From contig PS015411.1 of NCBI GenBank assembly GCA_048213135.1, positions 3,684-29,800 on the forward strand: DNA of 26,117 nt, in the 5' to 3' direction. The position numbers and the translations under genes were made by a program. Positions 1-10,500 of this stretch are shown in pieces. How positions within the stretch are numbered: position 1 is the first letter of the stretch; every line of letters begins with the position of its first letter. The notes under the pieces were generated by a model that did no database searches, was not told the origin of the DNA, and saw only the letters and a list, made by a program, of their open reading frames with translations. Origin of the DNA: Reclinomonas americana ATCC 50394 (taxonomy: Eukaryota > Jakobida > Jakobea > Jakobida).

Positions 1-450
1 CAAGTGGTGAGTGCGCACCTGTGAGGTAAAGAATTTTGGCTGTCCTGTCTTGGTGGAATGCGACTTGGGATCCGGCAAGTGTGAGGTGGCCCTGGTTTGG
101 TTTGCTGCAATGGGAGGTGAGCTTTGTGTGTGCGTGTGTGAGTGTGGTTGCTGCGATCGGAGCGTTGCAGCTGAATTTGAAGTTTCTCATTGTGTGCTGC
201 AGCTGCTTTCTGCTCGGGATTGCTTTGTGTGTGTGTCTCTCTCTCTCAATTGCACAGTTGATGAGTGTCGTTGATCCGTTGTGCCGGGTCGTTGTGCGAT
301 GCAGACAAGTTGCGACGTCGACAGCGCGACGTTCATCGGTCTTTTGGTGTGAGACAGAGGGAGGCTGCGGGAGGTAACGCGAGTCTGTGTGTGCAGGTGT
401 GCAGGGTGGATTGCCTCTCTCCCTCTCGCACGCTCTCTCTCTCTCTCTCT
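1..450. other. Upstream flank, no gene assigned
   Basis: Short open frames exist here but none shows a recognisable domain, and they overlap one another on both strands. The stretch is rich in GT and CT runs (for example TGTGTG near 125-140 and CTCTCT near 430-450). It is probably intergenic DNA or the promoter side of the first ankyrin-kinase gene. An exon of an upstream gene cut by the window edge cannot be excluded. Confidence 0.4.
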
Positions 451-482
451 CGTCCGCCACGAAACAGGACACGCGGAAGAAC
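451..482 (+). promoter_or_regulatory. Conserved upstream element, copy 1
   Basis: The block begins GTCCGCC and continues with a GGACACGCGGAA core. It recurs nearly unchanged upstream of copy 2 (3844-3875) and in diverged form upstream of copy 3 (7414-7442). It lies about 125 bp before the inferred ATG at 576. Conservation among three paralogues in otherwise variable DNA suggests a core promoter, transcription start or 5' UTR element. Its function is inferred only. Confidence 0.45.
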
Positions 483-575
483 GCACACAGACAGAGCCTG
501 AGCGAAGAGAACGCAGTGCTCAGTGTGTGTCTGTGTGTATACTGAGTGTCCCTGCTGGATTCCGGGTTGAGAAAA

Positions 576-3500
576 ATGAGGTGTGTTTTGTTGTGTGTTG
601 CTGTCAGAAGGCGTCTCTCACACTCGCAAACGTTGTTTGTGTTCTTGTCTCAGTCAACAAGAGAGGAGGAAAGCATGGGAGATGGCAAGAGAAGGCGATG
701 TGAAGGCACTGCGCGAGTTGGTGGCGAGTGAGGGCGCACAGACTCTCCTGAAGAGAGAGGAGATGAACTGTCGTTGCTTCTCGGCATATTACTTTGCCGC
801 TGCCTTTGACCATCTCCCTGTGCTGGAGTATTTGTGGGAGGAGAGTGGTGTCGGGCCACAACTCGCACAGTTGCTCGCCGATAGTGGCCGGACGCCACTA
901 ATGCCGGCTTCCTTGAGTGGGTATCTGCAAGTGGTCGAGTGGTTGCTTGCCGATGAGCGACGATGTCCGCCGGAGATGGTGCTGGAGGAGAACAGCTACG
1001 GCGAAACTGCGCTGCATTATGCTGCATCTCAAGGACACGAAGCCATTGTGCTCCTCCTCGCCACTCGCTTCCCCGACCTCATCTACATGGACAGCAACAC
1101 GGGCAAGACAGCAGCTGAGTTGGCTCGTGAAGAAGACCAGCCGCAAGTGGCCGAGTTGCTCGACCGCCTCGCTGCGCAACAACAAGAACAGGCGCGATCT
1201 CCTCCACCTCCGCCACCTGCAGGTTTGGTTGCCATGTTTTCGTTCAGCTGGTGCCCTCGCTTCTCACGCTGTTCCTTGTGTGTGTGTGTGTGTGTATCGC
1301 CCTGCACAACACGCAGTTCCTGCACGCCAGGTGAGGCTGACTCTGTTCGTGAGTGCATTCATCTCCTATCCTGCATTTAATTCTCCTTGTCCCTCTCTGT
1401 CCAGGTGGTCGACGGCGACACCGTAGCGCGTCAGGTTGCTCAACTCCAGCGCGATCTCGCTGCTGCACAGCAGGAGCGTGATCAGCAGCGACGAGAGCAC
1501 GAGGACATGGTGGCCCAGTTGCAGCAAGCCAACGCTCAACTGCAACTTGGCAAGGTCGATGAGGAGCGCAAGAATGCCCAGCTGAAGCAGCAAGTCACTG
1601 AATGGCAACAAGCGCATGCCAGAGAGCAACAGCAAGTGGTCCAACTACAGCAGACTGTCACGCAGTGGCAGCAAGCGCATGCTGAGGGACAGCGAGCGTA
1701 TGCCCAACTGCAAGCCGAGCGAGATCGAATCGCCTCCCAGTTGACTGTGGCTCTGCGCGACAAGGACGATCTCGCTGCTCAGCTGCAAGAAAAGGATCAA
1801 CTCGTCTCCCAGCTTCGACAGGAACTCCTCCTCGCTCAAGGTCTGCATGCCTGTCTTCTCTTTCCTTGATCTCACCGTTTCTCACTCCCTTCCCGCTCAT
1901 TCCACAGTAGACACTGCCGTGCAGCGCTTCGAGTGGCCCGAGATCGTGCAAGCCACCGACTCCTTCTCCCCACGCCTCAAGGTCGGCGAGGGTGGTCAGG
2001 GTGCCGTATTCCTCACTCTGCTTCGCGAGATGCACGTGGCCATCAAGGTGCTCGACCCCGCTGCACCGTGGACGATGGAGTCGTTTGAGAGTGAGGTCTG
2101 TCTCTTCCTCTCTCCTCTTCATTGCCTCTCTTTATCCACATCCTTCTTCCCTTCCTCACAAGGTGGCCACCCTCGGACGCCTGCGCGACCGTCGCATTGT
2201 GCCTCTCGTCGGCTACTCGGTGGGCGACGACGAGGCACGCTGTCTCGTGTACAAGGCGATGCAGTGCGTTTCTCATCTCTCTTCATCTCATCCATCGTCG
2301 CCTCACTGTGAAAAGCACACAGAGTCCCCAACCTGGAGGATCTGTTCCTGCTGCCACGCGCAAGTCAAGCACCTCTCTCCGTCCTGCAGCGTGTGCAGAT
2401 TGGTCTCGGGTTGGCCGAGGCAGTGGCGTTCTTGCACAAGGTTTGTTGCATTAAAATAGTCTTCCTCTTTATCTTTGTTCTCTCTGCTTGAGCTCTCTTT
2501 CTTCTTTCCTCCTCGTCACTCTCTTTTTCTCTCTCGAACCCTCGTGCTCTCTTGTCCACTTCTTATACAAGGGCCGCTGCATGAGAATGATCTCCCTCTC
2601 AGTCATCTTTCCATCTGCTTCTCACTTCTTCTCTCGTGCATCTCCATGTGACTCTTTTGTTGTCCTTGTTGCTGGCAGTCTCCCGTGTTCTTTGCTTCCT
2701 GAGTTGTATTTCACTGGCCACCAACAGACAATGAGCAACAGCCAGCAATCGTTGACGTATCTCGTGCTGTTTGTCACTCTCTCGCACACAACCTGCGCTT
2801 CTCTCTCTCTATCTTTTTTTGCGCAGGCGCTCTCTCGTACTCAATTCTCTTTCCTTCATTCACGCTCTGTCAACATGATCCTCATCAACTGCCTTTCTCT
2901 TGTCTCTCGTTTCTTTCTCTCCTTTCTTTCCTATTCACTCTCCGTGTGTCCTTTGCCCTTTTTTCCACGCACCACACTCCTCAGCACGTATGGTGCTCTT
3001 CCTTGTTGATCCTTCTCTCACTTCCTTTTCCCCCTTCTTTCCACTCACCAGAACGACGTGGTGCACCGTGACATCAAGCCCGCGAACGTGCTTCTCGATC
3101 AACGCTTCGAGGCGTGCCTCGGCGACTTTGGCATTTCGCGGTCGACTGCCAGTGGCAAGGTCAGGTCTTCTTCTTCTTCTTCTTCTCTCACGCCCTGTCT
3201 CTCACGCTCTCCCCTCTCGCAGTCGACCGCCGCCGCCGGCACCCTCGACTACATGGACCCTTTGGCCCTCTACGCGAGACAACCACTGCCCAAGCACGAC
3301 GTTTACAGCATGGGCGCGGTGCTGGTGCAGCTGGTCTCCGCCAAACCCGTGGTGACGGTGGCCGAGTGGTCTCTGGAATGGGACGAGTCGCCAGAGTCGC
3401 TGCGCCCCATGGAGCTGGTGGATGGTGGCGTGGAGTGGACGCCACGCATTGCCGAATCTATGTTCGAGCTCGGCATGCAGTGCATGAGTGTGCGACGAGA

Positions 3501-3579
3501 CAGACCGACGGCGCAGGAGGTGCTGGAGAGGATGCGTGCCATTCGCGAGGCGTGTGGGCAGTTCACGATGGAGTTGTAA
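576..3579 (+). CDS. Ankyrin-repeat / coiled-coil / RLK-like protein kinase, copy 1
   Basis: Likely a cytosolic signalling Ser/Thr kinase. Exons by phase closure: 576-580, 654-1222, 1317-1330, 1405-1840, 1908-2095, 2163-2263, 2323-2440, 3052-3159, 3223-3579 (631 aa). Residues about 10-190 form ankyrin repeats (GRTPLM, GETALHYAA). Residues 197-342 are a Gln/Arg-rich coiled coil. From about 342 a kinase begins with EIVQATDSFS and GEGGQGAVF; K388 sits in VAIK, the HRD is at 482-484 with K486 and N489, and DFG is at 502-504, followed by AGTLDYMDP. All catalytic residues are present. The EI-x-AT-x-FS lead-in and the MDP in place of APE resemble plant receptor-like/U-box kinases. ATG 576 is preferred because ATG-AG spliced to exon 2 is in frame in all three paralogues; ATG 682 is the fallback. 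The 63-nt intron 3160-3222 is frame-neutral if retained. An alternative spliced end at 3677 is possible. Confidence 0.85.
1317..1330 (+). other. 14-nt microexon of copy 1
   Basis: The preceding exon ends in phase 1 and the coiled-coil exon opens in phase 0, so an exon of 3n+2 nt is needed. The 14 nt between an AG and a GTGAGG donor close the frame and encode VPARQ together with the previous G. The same length and position recur in copies 2 (4776-4789) and 3 (8346-8359). Flanking introns are 94 and 74 nt. Confidence 0.8.
2441..3051 (+). other. Long CT-rich kinase intron of copy 1
   Basis: This 611-nt intron separates the FLHK exon from the HRD exon, with GT at 2441 and AG at 3050-3051. It is strongly pyrimidine-rich and contains one unit of the roughly 140-bp element that is triplicated in the matching intron of copy 2. 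Frames open across it lack protein-like composition and are not annotated. Confidence 0.75.
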
Positions 3580-3843
3580 GTGAAAGCTGATGAAGGAGAA
3601 GGGTGGTTTGACAAGCCCTCGTGTCTTCCTCGCCGCAGCGAGCACCCAGTGACAACTCCATGCACTTGACTATATGATACCCTCCACTCCTCTTGCTCGC
3701 CCTGTTATCGCATGCTCAATGGCATCCCTTGACCATTGACCCCTGGTGGCACACGAATGAGGTCAAGGTTTACCAAGATACATTAAAGGGTGGTGGTTGA
3801 GTGAGAGCAAGCAGCGTCGCCTTCCTCATCTCAGCAGCAGAAT
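3580..3843. other. Spacer between copies 1 and 2, possible terminal exon
   Basis: The first 100 bases match the DNA after copy 2 closely, including an acceptor-like CCCAG ending at 3649 followed by GACAACTC. If the GTAAGT at 3576 is a donor, the last exon is 3650-3677, the protein ends in EFDNSMHLTI, and it has 639 aa. Otherwise this is 3' UTR. The remainder shows no gene. Confidence 0.5.
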
Positions 3844-3875
3844 CGTCCGCCATGAAACAGGACACGCGGAAGAAC
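3844..3875 (+). promoter_or_regulatory. Conserved upstream element, copy 2
   Basis: Nearly identical to 451-482 (GTCCGCC followed by GAAACAGGACACGCGGAA). It lies about 143 bp upstream of the inferred ATG at 3987. The sequence between element and ATG is also partly conserved (TGTCCCTGC, GGGTTGAGAA), consistent with a shared promoter and 5' UTR. Confidence 0.45.
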
Positions 3876-3986
3876 TCGTCGAACTCGTCCTGTCGTCTCT
3901 TGTCACAGACTGACAGAAGGCAGGACGAGAAGACAGTGTGCTCTGTGTGTGTGCGAGTGTCCCTGCCTGGATTCTGGGTTGAGAAG

Positions 3987-6900
3987 ATGAGGTGTGTGTG
4001 TGTGTCTTGTTGTTGTCGTCAGAAGGCGTCTCATCAACTCACTCACAATCTCATTGTTTGTATTTCTGTTTGAACTGGCAGTCTGCAACAGAGGAAGAAA
4101 GCATGGCAGATGGCGAGGGAAGGCGATGTGAAGGCACTGCGCGAGTTGGTGGCGCGTGAGGGCGCACAGACTCTGTTGAAGAAAGAGGAGATGGCATCAG
4201 ATGGCAACTCGGCATTCTTCTGGGCCGCTTGGTCTGGCCATCTCTCTGTGTTGGAGTACTTGTGGGAGGAGAGTGGCGTCGGACCACAACTCGCACAAAT
4301 GGTCACCGACGATGGCTGGACGCCACTGATGACGGCTGCACGCCAAGGTCAAGTGCAAGCTGTAGAGTGGTTGCTTGCCGATGAGCGGCGATGTCCGCCG
4401 GAGATGGTGCGGGCGGTGGACAAGGTCGGTGAGACTGCACTGCATAAGGCTGCTCTGGATGGCTTCGATGCCATTGTGCGACTTCTCGCCACTCGCTTCC
4501 CCGACCTCATTCCCATGGTCAACAAATATGGCAAGACGGCGGCTCAACGGGCAAGCGAGAGAGGCAATCTGCAAGTGGCCGAGTTGCTCGACCGCCTCGC
4601 TGCGCAGCCAGAACCACCATGTCCACAACAACAACAAGAACAACAACAGCAGGCGCGATCTCCCCCACCTGCTCCACCTGCAGGTTTGGTTGCCTGCTTT
4701 TTGTGCACTTGGTGCTCTCTCTTCTCACACTGTTCCCTGTGTGTGCCTGCGTTTATCACCCTCCGCAACACGCAGTGCCAGCACACCAGGTCAGGCTGAC
4801 TCTGTTCGTGAGTCATCCATCTCCTGTCTGGATTTAATTCTCCTTTTCCCTCGTCTGTTCAGGTGGTCGACGACGACACCGTGGCCCGTCAGGTCGTCAA
4901 ACTCCAGCGCGATCTCGCCGCAGCGCAACAAGAGCGCGACCAGCAGCAACGAGAATGGGATCGGCAGCGACGAGAGCACGAGGACATTGTGACCCAGTTG
5001 CAGCAAGCCAACGCACAACTTCAACATGGCATGGTCGATGAGGAACAGAAGAATGCTCTGCTGCAGCAACGAGTTTCTCAGCAGCAGGAGATCAACGCCC
5101 AGCTGCAGCAGCAGGTCACTCAATGGCAGCAAGCCGTCGCGCAGTGGCAACAGGCGCACGCCAGAGAGCAGCAGACAAACGCCCAGCTGCAAGCCGAGCG
5201 AGATCGAATCGCCTCCCAGCTGACTGTGGCGATGCGTGACAAGGACGACCTTGCCGTTCTCGTCTCCCAGCTCCGACAGGAACTCCTCCTTGCTCAAGGT
5301 CTGCATCTGTTCCCTCTGCGTACATTTTTCTCAAACGTAGTTGTCCATGTCTCACTCCGTTCCCTCTCATTCGGCAGTCGACACCGCCGTCCAGCGCTTC
5401 GAGTGGCCCGAGATCGTGCTCGCCACCGACTCCTTCTCCCCACGCCTCAAGGTCGGCGAGGGTGGTCAGGGTGCCGTCTTCATCACTCTGCTTCGCGAAA
5501 TGCACGTGGCCATCAAGGTGCTCGACCCCGCTGCTCCATGGACGATGGAGTCGTTTGAGAGTGAGGTCTGTGTTTCTCTCCTGTTTCCTCTCTCTCTCTC
5601 TTCTCATCCTTCTTCAGGTCGCCACCCTCGGACGGCTGCGCGATCGACGCATTGTGCCTCTTGTCGGCTACTCGGTGGGCGACGACAAGGCGCGCTGTCT
5701 CGTGTACAAGGCCCTGCAGTGCGTGTTCGTCTCTTTCCTCTCTTTCCTCAATCATTGCCTTACTGTGAAAGCACACAGAGTTCCCAACCTTGAGGATCTG
5801 TTGCTACTTCCGCGTGCCAGCCAGGCACCACTCTGTGTCGTGCAGCGTGTGCAGATTGGTCTCGGACTGGCCGAGGCTGTGGTGTTCTTGCACAAGGTCG
5901 CTGCTCTCTGTCTTTCTTTCTCTCTGAATCAGCTCTCTCTTCTCTTTTCACTCCTTGTGCCGCTCTTGGCTCTCTCAAACCCTCATGTTCTCTGGTCCAC
6001 TTCCCTCACGAGGTCTGCTGCGTGAGAATGATGTCCCTCTCAGTCCTCTTTGCACTCTACTTTAGCTCTCTCTTCTCTTTTCTCATTGCATTTCTTTTGT
6101 GTTGTCTTGTCTCTCCAACCCTCATGTTCTCTGCTCCACTTCTTTCACATGGTCTGCTGCGTGAAATTTATTATCCTTCTCAGTCATCCTTGTTCTCTAG
6201 TTTAGCTTTCGCTTCTCGTTTTCCTTCTCTTTCTTTCGTGCCGTCTTGTCACTCGCAACCCCTCATGCACTGTGCTTCACGTCTTTCACGAGGTCCGCAG
6301 TGTGAGAATGATCTCTACTTCTCTCGTGCCTCTCTTTGTGGCTCCTTCGTTGTCCTTGTCGCTTGCAGACTCTTGTATTCTCTGCTGCCCCACTTGCTTC
6401 TACTGGCCGCCAACGAACAAAAAGTAGCAACTAGAGATTGTTAACATGTCTCGTGTTTTCGTCACTATCCCGCGGGCTCCTCCCTCAGTTTCTTTCTCTC
6501 TCGCACACTCTGTCTCTTTCTCTCTCCCTTCCTAGGCACTATCTCACGCCCTTTTCTCTTGCCTTATTTCACTCTCTCTCAACGTGATCCTCATCAAGTG
6601 TCTTGCTTCTCTTTCGTTCCCCCCTCCCCCACGCACCACTCTTGTCTCAGGTGTCTAGCTCTTCGTTAGCCTGCTCTCACTTCTTGCCCCCCTTCTTTCC
6701 ACTCTCCAGAACGACGTGGTGCACCGCGACATCAAGCCCGCCAACGTGCTGCTCGATCACCGCCTCGAGCCATGTCTCGGTGACTTTGGCGTCGCGCGGT
6801 CGACGATCGGAGACAAGGTCTGCTGATTCCCATCCGCCACTGCATCCGTTTCCACCCTCTCACGCTTTCTCCTTGCCTCTCAGACAACCAATGTCGCCGG

Positions 6901-7240
6901 CTCGCGCGGCTACATGGATCCACTCGCACTCCTTGTGCGCCGCCCTCTGCCCAAGCACGACGTATACAGCATGGGCGTGGTGCTATTGCAGCTGGTCACC
7001 GGCAAGCCGGTAGAGATGGTGGCCGAGTGGTTTGTGGAATGGGACGAGTCGCCCGCCTCAATGCGCCCCATGGAGCTGGTGGATAGGGGAGCAGAGTGGA
7101 CGCCGCGCATTGCCGAACCAATGTTCGAACTGGGCATGCAGTGTGTGAGTGTGCGACGAGACAGACCAACGGCGCAGGAGGTGCTCAACAGGATGCGTGC
7201 CATTCGCGAGGCGTGTGGGCAGTTCACGATGGAGTTGTGA
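3987..7240 (+). CDS. Ankyrin-repeat / coiled-coil / RLK-like protein kinase, copy 2
   Basis: Closest paralogue of the gene at 576-3579, in tandem and with the same introns. Exons: 3987-3991, 4082-4683, 4776-4789, 4863-5298, 5378-5565, 5618-5718, 5779-5896, 6710-6817, 6884-7240 (642 aa). Every coding exon from the microexon on has the same length as in copy 1; only the ankyrin exon is 33 nt longer, through a Gln/Pro-rich spacer (QQQQEQQQQ). The kinase is predicted active: VAIK lysine K399, HRD 493-495 with K497 and N500, DFG 513-515, and YMDPLALLVRRPLPKHDVYSMG after the activation loop. The C-lobe ends RRDRPTAQEVLNRMRAIREAC. Intron 5897-6709 is 813 nt because of an internal tandem repeat. The stop TGA sits inside a GTGAGT donor-like site; splicing to 7308 would end the protein EFDNS at 7320. 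Confidence 0.87.
4776..4789 (+). other. 14-nt microexon of copy 2
   Basis: It follows an AG at 4774-4775 and precedes GTCAGG. It is phase 1 in and phase 0 out and encodes VPAHQ with the preceding G. Flanking introns are 92 and 73 nt. It matches the microexons of copies 1 and 3 in length, phase and the central PA dipeptide. Confidence 0.8.
5960..6330 (+). repeat. About 140-bp tandem repeat, 3 units, in kinase intron of copy 2
   Basis: Units are marked by AACCC(C)TCATG at about 5978, 6117 and 6257 and share a GGTCTGCTGCGTGAGAATGAT-like segment. The homologous intron of copy 1 has one unit (near 2540-2620). Local expansion explains why this intron is longer than its counterpart. No coding content. 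Confidence 0.7.
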
Positions 7241-7413
7241 GTGAAAGCTGGGGACGGAGAAGGGGTGGTTTTGACAAGCCCTCGTGTCTTGCTTGCCGAG
7301 CACTCAGCGACAACTCTTGACCGCTGGAGTTTGGTTGGGCAATATGATGCCTTCCACTCGTCTGGTTCGCCCTCTCCTGCGGGTCTCCTTCGTCCTTCGT
7401 CCCCAAAAAATAT
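7241..7413. other. Spacer between copies 2 and 3
   Basis: The first 80 bases are homologous to the DNA after copy 1 (GAGAAGGGGTGGTTTTGACAA and so on) and include the possible terminal intron 7237-7307. The rest holds no recognisable gene. Confidence 0.5.
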
Positions 7414-7442
7414 TGTCCGCCGCGTAGGACGTGCGGAACAAC
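7414..7442 (+). promoter_or_regulatory. Conserved upstream element, copy 3 (diverged)
   Basis: It keeps GTCCGCC, GGAC and GCGGAA in the same order as the elements at 451 and 3844 with several substitutions, about 150 bp before the inferred ATG at 7564. A (GT)n run and GA run (about 7480-7530) lie between it and the start. Confidence 0.35.
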
Positions 7443-7563
7443 ACACGTAACGCCAAGGTTGGACGAAGAGACACGCAGTTGTTGTTGTTGTGTGTGTGTG
7501 TGTGTGCGTGAGAGAGAGAGGAAGAGAGAGGTGAGAACGCCTGCAGATTACCGGGTCGAGACG

Positions 7564-10500
7564 ATGAGGTGTGTTTTGTTGATCTAGTCACCATTTAGTC
7601 GCACTCTCATTATGTGTTTCTGGTTGAACTGGCAGTCAACAACAGCGACAGAAAGCATGCACAATGGGGGCTACTGGCGATGTGAAGGCACTGCGCGAGC
7701 TGGTGGCGCGCGAGGGTGCACACACTCTGCTGAAGGGAGAGGAAATGAGCGACTATGGGAGCTCGGTGTTTTACTTTGCCGCTGCCAGAGACAATCTCTC
7801 TGTGTTGGAGTATTTGTGGGAGGAGAGTGGTGTGGGGCCACAACTCGCACAAACAGTCAATGACTATGGGTGGACTCCGCTGATGGGGGCTGCCGCCGGT
7901 GGGCAACTGCAAGTGGTGGAATGGTTGTTGGCCGATGAGCGACGATGTCCGCCGGAGATGGCGCGGGCGGTCACCAATGACCGTGATTCTCTCTATCCAC
8001 AGTCCACTGCACTGCATTTAGCTGCCAGAAATGGCCACGATGATGTTGTGCGACTCCTCGCCAATCGCTTTCCCGACCTCATTCCCGTGGTCAACAAGAC
8101 CGAGAAGACGGCGGCTCAGGTGGCACGCGACAAGAACAGGCAACATGTAGCCGAGTTGCTTGATCGCCTTGCTGCGCAGCCAGCACCACCATGCCAACAA
8201 CAACAACAGTCGCGATCTGCCCCGCCTTATCCACCACCTGCAGGTCTAGTTTTGACATCTTCTCTCTTGTTTGTCTAGCTGGCTCTCCCCTCTCAAGCTG
8301 CTTTGTATGTGTGCATATGTGCATATCTCCCTGCGCAACATGCAGAGCCGGCACTTCAGGTGAGAATGTTCATGCCTATCCATCGTCCTTCCATTTCGGC
8401 GTTGTTTTCTTCTCTTGGCACCAATCTCGTCTAATTCGTTGCAGTTTGTTGCTGACGAAGCTACGGCTCGTCAGATCGCTCAGCTCCAGCACGATCTCGC
8501 CGCAGCGCAACAAGAGCATGCTCGGCAGCGGGGAGAGTGGGATCGACAGCGATGTGAGCACGCTGATATCGTCGCCCGGCTGCAGCGTACTGTCATGGAG
8601 CTCGAGCAAAGGATAGAGGAAGAGAGACAACGTGTCTCTCGTGTTCAGAATGAGCTGGATTGTGCTGCAGATCAGCTTGCTCTAACCCTGTGCGCGAGAG
8701 ACTCCACGGCCGCCCAAATAAGTACCTTCCGACAACACGTGCAAGGGAGAGACGCCGTTCAAGGTTTGCGGTTTGTGTCTGGACTGTTCTCTCTCTCTCT
8801 CTCTCTCTCTCTCTGCCAAATTATTGTTTCAAAGTGAGTCGTTTTGCTCGCAGACGATGTCATGTGTAGATTTGTAATGTTATTGATTTCGCTCACTGCT
8901 CGCACCAACGCAGTCGACCTCGCCACTAGGCACGATAAGCCTGCCGTGGAACTCGCCACCGACACGGAAAATGTTGCGCACTTTGCTGATCCTCCGCAGC
9001 TCAGTGCCAGCTTACCTGCTGATCGGTGCAACACTGATGAGGATGCTTCGGAGCTCAATCAAGTCAGACGCAAGTTGGCAACAATCATCGCCGACCGCGA
9101 TGAACTAGAACAGCAGCTGGCTCAATCGCGGCATACCTCTGCCACAGTTGCTGCCGAATGCAGTGACTTGCGTGCAGAACTCGTCATGTCTACCGCTGTG
9201 CGCGACGATTTACAGCAAAGGGTCCGTGAGGTGGAAGGCCAGCTTCGCGCTCTGTTCCACATGGACTTTCTCAGGTCTCTCGTGCGCTGCTTTGCTGTTT
9301 TCTCCTAGCACTGTTCATGGTGTGCTCACTTATTGTTGACAACGTGTGTTCAGTGACCGTCGTCGGATTTTGATGCTGACAGAAGTTGTGCACGAAATAA
9401 TTCCGCTCGCTCTCGGCTCGCTGCTGCAACTGCTTGTCGCCAGTTTCTTTCCTGGCGAATTTCACATTGAGCAACTGTGCCTCCCCGCTCCACCGCCAAG
9501 GTGCGCGATTGCGCGCTGTCTTCACAATGTCAAAGCAGGTTCAATTGTTCATGTGATAATACGTTTTTGATGTGTAGATATTGTCGAATGTTGCTGGATA
9601 AGCGAGGAAACATTCGCATGCGGTCCGCGGAGCTGTATCCTTCCAACTATGAAGCAGTGTGCAAGTTCAAGCGGAGTGGAGAGACGACGAAGATGGATGT
9701 GTCGCTCCTCAGTACTCTACTGTTGCACACAAGCTTTGTTTCAGCCGCCGCCTGCCGTGATGCAGATCTTCTCGAGAGCCGCGTACGCCTCGATCCTGTC
9801 ACCCGCAGAGATCGAATGGCTGTGCCACTGCTCGCTGAACCGGCAAGGGTAAGCATCGTCGATGAGTATTCATGATCGTGCAAGGAACCCACTCGCTCTC
9901 GTCGATGCAGATTCGAGCCGTCGAAAACTTGCGAGATGTGCGCCATCGAGTGTCTCACTTGGCCCGACTTTCCGCACTTGAGGATGCAGAATATGTGAGT
10001 GTCATGCGACTGGTACGCGACTCGCTTCACGCTCTCTTCCCCGAAGGACATGAGAGTATCCAAATGTTGTTCCAAGCATACAAGAGTTACGAGACTTGTA
10101 CCGGAACCGCTTGCGTTTTCTCTCTTCACACTCACTCATCATTGATACAGACGTGAGCCACATCAATGCTACGGCCGAATTGGTCAAGGAAAGAGCTGGC
10201 AGATTTGTGATTCGCGCACCCGTTGTGCGGGTCTCTGATCTGTCGCCTACGAAGCGACTGACGATTGGTGTCTTGATCTCTACGTTGGTTCTTCGGATAT
10301 TCTCCACAGCTCGGTACTTATTGCTATCCCACAGGGCAAGTTGCTATCACAAAAGCTGTTCTCCGTCTCGGCGGTTTGACGCAGACTGTTGCGTACAAGC
10401 AATATCAACTGGCTCATCAGAAAGATTGTGATTTGCAATCGGCGGACTGGGAAATGGTACGCCAGAACTACGAAAGCGAACAATCTCTGCTGATGCAACT

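Noticed and set aside
2441-3051. Hydrophobic frame resembling membrane segments
   Set aside because: It lies in the kinase intron; Phe/Leu/Ser richness comes from CT-rich DNA.
9649-9852. Alternative frame through the HEPN exon (ALFQPPPAV...)
   Set aside because: It would require a donor at 9539 and breaks the phase at 9848/9911; the chosen frame gives AELYPS and MDVSLLSTLL and closes all phases.
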